A stretch of DNA of 7,771 nucleotides. Origin: Spirochaetota bacterium (GTDB taxonomy: Bacteria > Spirochaetota > JAHITG01). The notes beneath the pieces were generated by a model, which saw only the letters and a program-made list of their open reading frames with translations, was not told where the DNA came from and did no database searches. Within the stretch, counting starts at the first letter, position 1. Every line of letters begins with the position of its first letter. Positions 1-5,573 of this stretch are shown in pieces. The stretch is from the NCBI GenBank assembly GCA_018817865.1, contig JAHITG010000167.1, positions 1-7,771 of the forward strand, in the 5' to 3' direction. The position numbers and the translations under genes are program-made.

Positions 1-393
1 AAGCGAGTTCGTTCTACCCGAATCTCTTTTGAGGCTCCCTCCGTTATTAAGCTATCTAATTATATTAATCTGGTAAATAAGAAAGTAGAATTGACAAGAA
101 AGACAGTCCTGATACGGGATAAATTTGTCTGTCAATATTGTGGTGCTCATTTTAAAATTTCAGAATTAACAATAGACCATATTATCCCGAAGTCCATGGG
201 CGGGAAGACAAGATGGGATAATGTGGTTGCCTGCTGTAAAAAGTGTAATAATCATAAGGGTAAAAGAACTCCATGGCAGGCAAATATGTCTCTTGTTAAA
301 AAACCTTCAGCACCTAATTATATCTATTTTCTGCACATTGTTCGTCATATCGGATGCAAGAATCAGACCTGGATGAAATACCTTTATGATTAA
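1..393 (+). CDS. HNH endonuclease family protein (5' partial)
   Basis: The reading frame is open from the first base of the window to a TAA at 391-393, giving 130 residues. A TTG at 91 could be mistaken for the start, but the 30 codons before it encode a stretch (SFEAPSVIKL, then NKKVELTRKTVLIRDKF) that matches the usual region before the nuclease core in this family. The real start is therefore off the left edge, and probably about 40-50 residues are missing. The core shows a zinc-knuckle CQYC (residues 44-47), the catalytic DH pair in TIDHIIP (59-60), W-D-N at 72-74, a second knuckle CKKC (79-82), and NNHKG followed by RTP. These are the elements of a small HNH/McrA-like nuclease with a ββα-metal fold. 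The tail (IYFLHIVRHIG, WMKYLYD) also fits the family. Members are common chromosomal genes with no settled role; a DNA repair or processing function is only a guess. It is separated from the next operon by a promoter-containing gap. Confidence 0.9.
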   Translation, partial: KRVRSTRISFEAPSVIKLSNYINLVNKKVELTRKTVLIRDKFVCQYCGAHFKISELTIDHIIPKSMGGKTRWDNVVACCKKCNNHKGKRTPWQANMSLVKKPSAPNYIYFLHIVRHIGCKNQTWMKYLYD

Positions 394-501
394 TGATCTT
401 TTGTTCTTCCCTCCCGTAAGATATTCATCATTTTCAATAATACAATATAACAATAGAGTCTTATAATAAATGATTTTTTTAGTTCATATTCAATGAAAAA
501 C

Positions 502-531
502 TTGACTTTATGATTTTTATTATTATATATA
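502..531 (+). promoter_or_regulatory. putative sigma-70 promoter of the gld-type operon
   Basis: A TTGACT -35 box at 502-507 matches five of six consensus bases. It is followed by the AT-rich run TATATATA at 524-531, which offers a TATATA -10 box with a spacer of 16 (524-529) or 18 (526-531). Transcription would start near 536-540, leaving a leader of about 20 bases before the TTG start at 557. This is the only strong promoter-like sequence in the 163-bp gap after the HNH gene. The surrounding DNA is very AT-rich, so the -10 assignment is loose. Confidence 0.5.
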
Positions 532-543
532 AGCATCTTTTTT

Positions 544-550
544 GAGGTGA
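544..550 (+). promoter_or_regulatory. ribosome binding site that fixes the TTG start
   Basis: GAGGTGA is fully complementary to the common 3' end of bacterial 16S rRNA. It sits 6 bases before the TTG at 557. This supports TTG as the start of the ATPase gene: the next residues (IEVKNVSKYYG) are the normal beginning of an ABC ATPase, and no ATG is available there. Confidence 0.8.
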
Positions 551-556
551 ACACCT

Positions 557-1489
557 TTGATTGAAGTAAAGAATGTTTCAAAATATTACGGTAAAGTAAA
601 GGCAGTCGATAATATCTCTTTTAATGTGGATAAGGGAGAGATCGTAGGGTTTTTAGGCCCGAATGGTGCCGGTAAAACCACTACGATGAGGGTGCTTACG
701 GGATTTCTTTCAGCAACAGAAGGATCAATTAAAATAGGTGATCATGATATAGTAGAGAACCCGGTGGAAGCAAAAAAGATGATAGGATATCTGCCTGAGA
801 ATGTTCCACTCTATTTCGAAATGAATGTTACTGATTATCTTGGTTTTTTTGCGGATATTAAAGGGATTAATAAGTCTGAAAAGTCCGGTCACATCCGGCA
901 GATCATTGGCAAAGTAGGATTAAAAAAGGTTGCTGACACGATCATTGGGAAGCTGTCAAAGGGGTTCAGACAGCGTGTCGGGATCGCTCAGGCCCTGATC
1001 GGGGAGCCTGATATCCTGATACTGGATGAACCGACAATAGGTTTGGATCCCAATCAGATCATTGAGATAAGGAACCTTATTAAAGAACTGGGTAAAGAAA
1101 AGACAGTTATTCTTTCCAGTCATATTCTTCAGGAGGTCAGCGCCCTCTGTTCCAGGATCATCATAATCAGTGAGGGTAAGGTAGTAGCCATTGACACCAA
1201 GGAAGACCTCATGGAAAAACTTGAAGTCGGCCAGAGGATCAAGATCTTGACTGACAGTGATCATAAAAAAGTAGCCAATAAGATGAAAGAAGTCAAAGGT
1301 GTGAAGCATGTTGATCTGGTTAGAAAAGAGGGATCATTGAGTGAGATCATGGTCTCTTCTGAAAAAGAGAAGGACATCAGGAAGGACCTTTCAAAAATGA
1401 TGATCACATCAGGATTCAATCTGCTTGAACAGAGTAAAGTGACTATGTCACTTGAAGATGTCTTTATTAAATTAACCGGGAAAAATTAA
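557..1489 (+). CDS. gldA: GldA-like ABC transporter ATP-binding protein
   Basis: This is a 310-residue cytoplasmic ATPase that should power the membrane complex encoded downstream. Walker A is GPNGAGKTT (residues 34-42), the signature LSKGFRQR (133-140), Walker B ILILDE (153-158), the D-loop GLDP (162-165) and the switch histidine H189 in LSSHIL. The Q-loop position reads GYLPEN (77-82), with Glu81 in place of Gln; GYLPE is frequent in GldA/Nos-type ABC-2 exporters, so this is not damage. Residues from about 220 to 310 form the C-terminal extension typical of this group, ending in SLEDVFIKLTG. The order ATPase, small permease, GldG-like protein and DUF4340 protein identifies it as the GldA member of a GldAFG-type transporter. 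In gliding Bacteroidetes this complex is needed for motility, but relatives occur widely in non-gliding bacteria, so the symbol denotes family and not proven gliding. Starting at TTG is unusual but well supported by the ribosome binding site. Confidence 0.93.
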   Translation: MIEVKNVSKYYGKVKAVDNISFNVDKGEIVGFLGPNGAGKTTTMRVLTGFLSATEGSIKIGDHDIVENPVEAKKMIGYLPENVPLYFEMNVTDYLGFFADIKGINKSEKSGHIRQIIGKVGLKKVADTIIGKLSKGFRQRVGIAQALIGEPDILILDEPTIGLDPNQIIEIRNLIKELGKEKTVILSSHILQEVSALCSRIIIISEGKVVAIDTKEDLMEKLEVGQRIKILTDSDHKKVANKMKEVKGVKHVDLVRKEGSLSEIMVSSEKEKDIRKDLSKMMITSGFNLLEQSKVTMSLEDVFIKLTGKN

Positions 1490-1513
1490 TTGTTTCATTA
1501 CATGAGGTAGAAT

Positions 1514-2236
1514 ATGATTAATAATATTTGGTCGATCACAAAAAAAGAGATCAAACTGTTTTTTGTATCATTTGTTGCCTATATCATCCTCTTCTTCTTT
1601 TTATTAGTGGGTGGATACTATTTTTATGTTTACATTTATGAGGTGCGTGATGCGGCAAGGATCATGCCTTATTTTTTAAATTTTTTAGGGTTCCTCTCTT
1701 TTTTATTGACTCCTTTTATTACAATGAGGGTCTTTTCAGAAGAAAAGAGATCAGGAACTATAGAGTTATTACTGACATCTCCCCTGAAAGAGAATGAGAT
1801 CGTGCTTGGGAAATTTTTAGGAACACTTCTCTTTTATCTTGTGTATATCGGATTTACATTTTATTATCTGATAATTTTAAGTGCGTATGGAAAGCCTGAT
1901 TTTGGCCCCATCATTACGGGTTATCTTGGTTTTATTTTTCTTGAAGCTACTTATATTTCTGTCGGGCTTCTGATCTCGGTGATGACCAGAAATCAGATCG
2001 TATCAGGCATCGTGACATTAATTGCACTTTTATTCTTCTGGATAATCGGATGGGTCAGTTCTTATTTACCGGGTATTTTAGCGGATGTCTTTTCGTATCT
2101 TTCATTTCTGAATCATTATGAGGATTTTACAAAGGGTATCATTGATACCAAACATATTATTTATTACCTGTCTATAATTGGCTTAAATCTGTTTTTAACC
2201 ATCAGGTTGCTGGAAAATCGTAAAGTTGTAGTTTGA
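1514..2236 (+). CDS. gldF: GldF-like ABC-2 type permease
   Basis: This 240-residue integral membrane protein is the permease partner of the preceding ATPase. It has about six hydrophobic spans, at roughly residues 16-42, 53-71, 102-125, 133-157, 163-185 and 214-232. The N-terminal ITKKEIKLFF and the cytoplasmic loop RVFSEEKRSGTIELLLTSP (72-90), followed by ENEIVLGKFLG, are hallmarks of GldF-type ABC-2 permeases; this loop is thought to contact the ATPase. Length and layout match the family, and nothing appears truncated. The ATG at 1514 has GAGGT at 1504-1508. The gene follows the ATPase by 24 bases with no terminator and ends inside the ribosome binding site of the next gene, so it is co-transcribed and likely translationally linked. 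The exported substrate cannot be deduced from the sequence. Confidence 0.92.
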   Translation: MINNIWSITKKEIKLFFVSFVAYIILFFFLLVGGYYFYVYIYEVRDAARIMPYFLNFLGFLSFLLTPFITMRVFSEEKRSGTIELLLTSPLKENEIVLGKFLGTLLFYLVYIGFTFYYLIILSAYGKPDFGPIITGYLGFIFLEATYISVGLLISVMTRNQIVSGIVTLIALLFFWIIGWVSSYLPGILADVFSYLSFLNHYEDFTKGIIDTKHIIYYLSIIGLNLFLTIRLLENRKVVV

Positions 2237-2241
2237 GGTGA
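2235..2241 (+). promoter_or_regulatory. ribosome binding site overlapping the gldF stop
   Basis: GAGGTGA lies directly before the GTG at 2245, and its first two bases are the last two bases of the gldF TGA stop (2234-2236). A ribosome finishing gldF would be positioned on the next gene's initiation site, which supports GTG as the true start and suggests translational coupling. Confidence 0.75.
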
Positions 2242-2244
2242 AAA

Positions 2245-3867
2245 GTGAAAAGTAAAAATTTGATCCCATATGATAAAATAGAAAAATATGTCCTTATCGG
2301 TTCTCCCGTATTACTTGTTACCGGCTTGTTCTGGATACTTATCGATAAAAGCGATCTTATAGGTATGATCCTTTTTATACTGGGGATCTTGTCAGGTGTT
2401 TATCTTGTATTGAATAGGCTTGACAGGATCTTGAAATTTTTAAAAGAGATTAACTGGAAGAGTCTGGGTTTAAAAGTATATTATATTCTTATCATTATTG
2501 GTATTCTTATTCTGATCAATGCAATAGCTAACAAGAGATTCTGGAGACAGGATTTTACATTTGAGGGAAGGTTTACCCTTTCCGGACATACACACAACCT
2601 GCTGAAAGAAATGGATAGCAGCAAAAAGGATGTTAAAATGATCTTCTTTAGAAGTGAAAGCTCTCTTACTTCTTCTGTTGATGATCTGTTAAAAGAGTAT
2701 AAAGCAAGATGTTCTGTGATCAGCCTGGAATTTGTAGACCCTGATAAAGAACCTGTTCGGGCTAAACAGTATAGTATTAGAAGTATATCAGTCAATCCAT
2801 ACCAGCAGCAGCATTTATACGGGACTGTTATTATCCTTTCAAGCGGTTTGAAAGAATCTATCGATGTGATAAAGATGAGTTTCCGTAATGTACAAGGACG
2901 ATCCATGCCTTATCCCGGTTTAAAAGAGAATCTTGAAAAAGATATCTCTTCAGCTCTGCTTAGATTAAGTAAATCAAAAAAGAAGATCTATTTTGTGTAT
3001 GGACATGGAGAAGTAGACCTGGATGATCAGCAGAGAAACGGGTGGTTTGAAACAAAAAAGATCATTTCCGATGAAAATTTTCTTATAGATAAAGTATATC
3101 TGGTTTCAGAAGGAAAAGTTCCTGCTGATTGTGATCTGCTGATAGTGGGTGCACCGGAAAAGAATTATCTTGAAAAGGAATATGATATCATTAATGAATA
3201 TTTTACAAATGGCGGGAATCTGCTTGTTCTTTTAGAGCCTTTTTCTGAGATGAATATAAATCTGTTTTTAAACAAATGGGGGATAAAAACTTCTAAGAAA
3301 TTTATAGTAGATCCGGGAAGTTCTTACTGGTTCCAGCCTATAATTCCTCTTATTACAGAGTATAATTATCATAAAATAACAGAAAGGCTAAAGTATGCAA
3401 CTTTTTTTCCAACAGCAGCACCGGTTGAGATGATGGAGAAGAAACCCGCAGGAGTTACAATTGAACCTTTAGCAAGAACCACTTCTGATTCCTGGATCGA
3501 GAATGATCTGACCAGTAAAAAAGTGGAATTTAATAAAAAAGAGGACAAGAAAGGACCTGTAACGATCATGGCGGCCCTTACAAAGAGGCTGGATAATGAA
3601 CGGGAAGCTAAAATGGTTGTTATCGGAGACAGCGATTTTGCAGGGAATAGCGGAATAAAAGAGTATGGTAATATGGACCTCTTTCTTAATACCCTGAACT
3701 GGCTTACAGGAAAGGAGGAGATGATCGGTATTCGAAGTAAACCGGTTGTCCGCAGGGAGATCCAGTTAACAGCAGTTAAACTTAAATTTGTCCTTTATTC
3801 CTGTGTTGTTATTTTTCCTTTGTTGATCATAATAGCAGGAGTTGTCGTATGGCTGAGACGAAGATAA
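2245..3867 (+). CDS. gldG: GldG-like ABC transporter auxiliary protein
   Basis: This 540-residue membrane-anchored protein has a large extracytoplasmic domain. Three hydrophobic spans lie at about residues 15-33, 37-57 and 75-95, and one at the C-terminus at about 515-537, followed by the basic tail RRR. After the third span, RQDFTFEGRFTLSGHTHNLLKEM is the characteristic GldG entry motif (compare D-x-T-x-x-x-R-x-T-L-S). Then come the FFRSE strand (134-138), VDDLLKEYKAR and the VDPDKEP segment. A second lobe contains YGHGE (252-256), the LLIVGAPEK and GGNLLVLLEPF strands, and VVIGDSDFAGNS (458-468) with the closing NTLNWLTG (482-489). These are the conserved elements of the GldG/ABC_transp_aux domain, related to the IFT52-like GIFT fold. 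It probably couples the GldA/GldF exporter to envelope partners. It is a separate gene and not fused to the permease, as in Flavobacterium. Its 3' end overlaps the next gene by 19 bases. Confidence 0.9.
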   Translation: MKSKNLIPYDKIEKYVLIGSPVLLVTGLFWILIDKSDLIGMILFILGILSGVYLVLNRLDRILKFLKEINWKSLGLKVYYILIIIGILILINAIANKRFWRQDFTFEGRFTLSGHTHNLLKEMDSSKKDVKMIFFRSESSLTSSVDDLLKEYKARCSVISLEFVDPDKEPVRAKQYSIRSISVNPYQQQHLYGTVIILSSGLKESIDVIKMSFRNVQGRSMPYPGLKENLEKDISSALLRLSKSKKKIYFVYGHGEVDLDDQQRNGWFETKKIISDENFLIDKVYLVSEGKVPADCDLLIVGAPEKNYLEKEYDIINEYFTNGGNLLVLLEPFSEMNINLFLNKWGIKTSKKFIVDPGSSYWFQPIIPLITEYNYHKITERLKYATFFPTAAPVEMMEKKPAGVTIEPLARTTSDSWIENDLTSKKVEFNKKEDKKGPVTIMAALTKRLDNEREAKMVVIGDSDFAGNSGIKEYGNMDLFLNTLNWLTGKEEMIGIRSKPVVRREIQLTAVKLKFVLYSCVVIFPLLIIIAGVVVWLRRR

Positions 3868-4892
3868 AAGATAAAAAACTGATCTATTTAACTGTTTTAT
3901 TTATTGTTCTTCTTGTTTATTACCTGATATTCGAAAAGAAGATCCAAAAGAGAGAATCAGCAAAAAATAATCTTTTTTCTTATGTTATTGCGGATATTAA
4001 TAATTTTGAGATCATTAAGAATGACAAAGTGTTGTCGGTTAGTCGAATACTGAATAAATGGAAGATCACATCAGAAAGAACAAAGGAATTTGAGGCTTCA
4101 AAAATGGATATAGATTCTTATCTCTCTGATGTGAAACAAATACAGAGATTAAAAGTAATTAATGAAAACACGACCAATCTGGGATCATTCGGATTAACAT
4201 CTCCAAAACTTTCATTTAAAGCCGTTATATCCGGCAAACCGCGTATTTTTCATTTAGGTAATAAGAATCCTGATAATTCCGGATATTATGCAAAGTTTGC
4301 GGACAGAAACGAAATTTTTTTGGTGGACCCGGCAGCTGAATCAACTATTGATAAAGAGCTTTATTATTTTAGGGATAAAAGCATATTTACCTATGCTCCC
4401 TCAGATATAAGGCTTTTTTCTTTTAAGGACCATAATATTGAATATATTCTGGAATACAAAGACGGGAAGTGGGGCATGTCATCACCGGTAGTATATTCCG
4501 AAGCAGATGAGCAGCAGATAAAAAACATATTGAACAGCGTGATCGATATTACTATTAAGAATTTTTTTGATGGAAAACGATCTGTTTCTACGGCAGATGC
4601 CGGTATGCTTTCTTCTGACCTGGCTATTAAACTGATTGACAATAAAAATGAGACCATTATATTAAAAATTGGAAAGAATGTAAAAGATGCTGAAGATCAG
4701 TATTATGCAGGATCATCCAATAGAGATATGGTCATTTCCGTCGACAAGGCCATAATTGATGATATTCACATCAATTTAAAGAAGTTAGTGGATGATAAGC
4801 ATGTTAAGGATGAAGAAATAAAGAAGAAAACAGAAGAGGAGATGAAAAAGAAAGATGAAGATACAAAAGCACAAGATGAAGAGAAGAAATAA
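3849..4892 (+). CDS. DUF4340 domain-containing membrane-anchored protein
   Basis: The protein has 347 residues: a short basic N-terminus, one membrane anchor at about residues 11-28, and an extracytoplasmic part. That part carries two related repeats (about 44-165 and 183-310). The duplication is visible by eye: FHLGNKNPDNSGYYAKFADRN (134-154) resembles LKIGKNVKDAEDQYYAGSSNR (272-292), each leading to a strand ending in VD, and each repeat begins with a F-x-I/L...KW strand pair. This is the DUF4340 layout, and DUF4340 genes regularly follow gldG-like genes, which supports membership of the same complex. The last 34 residues are almost entirely Lys, Glu and Asp, an unusual highly charged tail encoded by purine-rich DNA. 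The ATG at 3849 overlaps gldG by 19 bases and has GGAG at 3838-3841. No enzymatic motif is visible; an assembly or scaffold role is an inference from position. Confidence 0.85.
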   Translation: MAETKIKDKKLIYLTVLFIVLLVYYLIFEKKIQKRESAKNNLFSYVIADINNFEIIKNDKVLSVSRILNKWKITSERTKEFEASKMDIDSYLSDVKQIQRLKVINENTTNLGSFGLTSPKLSFKAVISGKPRIFHLGNKNPDNSGYYAKFADRNEIFLVDPAAESTIDKELYYFRDKSIFTYAPSDIRLFSFKDHNIEYILEYKDGKWGMSSPVVYSEADEQQIKNILNSVIDITIKNFFDGKRSVSTADAGMLSSDLAIKLIDNKNETIILKIGKNVKDAEDQYYAGSSNRDMVISVDKAIIDDIHINLKKLVDDKHVKDEEIKKKTEEEMKKKDEDTKAQDEEKK

Positions 4893-5316
4893 TCAGGCTT
4901 CAATAGCCGTTCTGCTGTTATCTTTATTTGTAATAGCCCATTGCGGTGATTCATTAAAAAGCAGATTGATAAAACGCTTGAACAATTTTAAAGATGCTTT
5001 ACCTGAAAATATCAGAATAAAATTTAATAACGGAGAGTACCTGGAAGCCGGAAGAATGCTGGATGACAAACTGAATACAGTTAAAACATATATTGATAAA
5101 TTTAATGATGAAGAGAAAAAGAAACAGTTCATCAGAGGTGATTACTCCGAAATACAGCAGGAAATTAAAAAGATGGAGGTCTCAAAAGAGTTGCTGGATT
5201 TCAACAGGAGGTTTTATAAAATTGTTGATTATGAGTGTATTCCTGCTTTCACTGGTTCTCAGACAGTTGATTTTTTTAAGGTTTATTTCAAAGAAAAACT
5301 TGACAGTATGAAATAA
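4876..5316 (+). CDS. putative small lipoprotein of unknown function
   Basis: I do not recognise this 146-residue protein. From the ATG at 4876 it starts MKRRNNQ, then has a hydrophobic stretch (about residues 8-21) and VIAHC with Cys23. This looks like a lipoprotein signal peptide with signal peptidase II cleavage before Cys23. Histidine at -1 of the lipobox is atypical, so lipidation is likely but not certain. The mature part is hydrophilic and probably mostly helical (for example residues 28-45, 66-90 and 92-118), without Cys-rich, repeat or catalytic motifs. An in-frame ATG at 4855 would add seven residues and lengthen the overlap with the DUF4340 gene from 17 to 38 bases. Neither start has a well-placed ribosome binding site (AGGAG at 4837-4841 is 13 bases from 4855), so translation probably depends on the upstream gene. 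Its position as the last gene of the gld-type operon suggests an accessory envelope subunit. That is inference from context. Confidence 0.75.
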   Translation: MKRRNNQASIAVLLLSLFVIAHCGDSLKSRLIKRLNNFKDALPENIRIKFNNGEYLEAGRMLDDKLNTVKTYIDKFNDEEKKKQFIRGDYSEIQQEIKKMEVSKELLDFNRRFYKIVDYECIPAFTGSQTVDFFKVYFKEKLDSMK

Positions 5317-5327
5317 AGCTATATATT
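5300..5327 (+). promoter_or_regulatory. strong sigma-70 promoter for rpsU
   Basis: A perfect TTGACA -35 box (5300-5305) and a TATATT -10 box (5322-5327, five of six consensus bases) are separated by 16 bases. The -35 box lies inside the last codons of the lipoprotein gene and the -10 box lies just past its stop. Transcription would start near 5334, giving a leader of about 35 bases to the rpsU ATG. This is the best promoter match in the window and explains how rpsU could be expressed strongly and independently of the gld-type operon. Confidence 0.75.
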
Positions 5328-5332
5328 AGTAT

Positions 5333-5348
5333 GACATTTTGACATTTT
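5333..5348 (+). repeat. tandem 8-bp direct repeat at the rpsU leader start
   Basis: GACATTTT occurs twice back to back (5333-5340 and 5341-5348), starting almost exactly at the predicted transcription start of rpsU. It may be chance in AT-rich DNA, or a regulatory element in the early leader. No family of operators is recognised. Confidence 0.6.
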
Positions 5349-5351
5349 TAA

Positions 5352-5359
5352 AGAAAGGA
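5352..5359 (+). promoter_or_regulatory. extended ribosome binding site of rpsU
   Basis: AGAAAGGA matches eight consecutive bases of the usual complement of the 16S rRNA 3' end, extending on the side away from the start codon. It ends 9 bases before the ATG at 5369. Such an extended match fits a highly expressed ribosomal protein gene and selects 5369 over the out-of-frame ATGs at 5359 and 5362, which lie too close. Confidence 0.75.
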
Positions 5360-5368
5360 TGATGATTA

Positions 5369-5569
5369 ATGGTTACAGTGTATATTCGTAATAAAGAGAG
5401 TTTAGAGGATGCCCTGAAAAGATTCAGCAAACTTGTTGAAAAAGAAGGCATTACTACCAAAGTAAAAGAGAACATGTTCTATACCAAACCCTCCAAAGTC
5501 AGACGCGATAAAGTTGCCAAGGCTAAACGTAAGTTGGAGAAGAAACGTCGTAAAGAGCTGGTAAAATAG
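5369..5569 (+). CDS. rpsU: 30S ribosomal protein S21
   Basis: This 66-residue basic protein has the S21 plan. The N-terminal strand is VTVYIRNKESLEDALKRFSKLVEKEGI, in which the (E)SLEDALKRF(S/K) helix and the following VEKEGI are diagnostic. The C-terminal half is a long basic helix rich in Lys and Arg (residues 40-66). S21 sits on the 30S platform near the 3' end of 16S rRNA and assists initiation. Its length is normal for the family. The usual E. coli-type neighbours dnaG and rpoD are absent here; instead it follows the gld-type operon in the same direction and converges on the DUF115 gene. Its own promoter, leader and extended ribosome binding site suggest independent expression, with possible read-through from upstream because no terminator is visible between 5316 and 5369. 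Confidence 0.95.
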   Translation: MVTVYIRNKESLEDALKRFSKLVEKEGITTKVKENMFYTKPSKVRRDKVAKAKRKLEKKRRKELVK

Positions 5570-5573
5570 CTGC

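Noticed and set aside
394..501. Possible terminator or structured RNA after the HNH gene
   Set aside because: The region is AT-rich with a T-run at 474-480, but no stable stem precedes it.
390..581. Minus-strand ORF of 63 codons in the gap before the ATPase gene
   Set aside because: Its composition is that of AT-rich noncoding DNA (many Lys, Ile, Leu, Tyr), it overlaps the promoter and start of the ATPase gene, and it resembles no known protein.
956..1309. Minus-strand ORF of 117 codons inside the ATPase gene
   Set aside because: It lies wholly antisense to a clearly conserved ABC ATPase with intact motifs.
2481..2906. Minus-strand ORF of 141 codons inside the gldG-like gene
   Set aside because: It is antisense to conserved GldG coding sequence, and its translation looks like a shadow frame.
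5093..5311. Plus-strand ORF of 72 codons in another frame of the lipoprotein gene
   Set aside because: It has no ribosome binding site and overlaps the frame that starts with a signal peptide.
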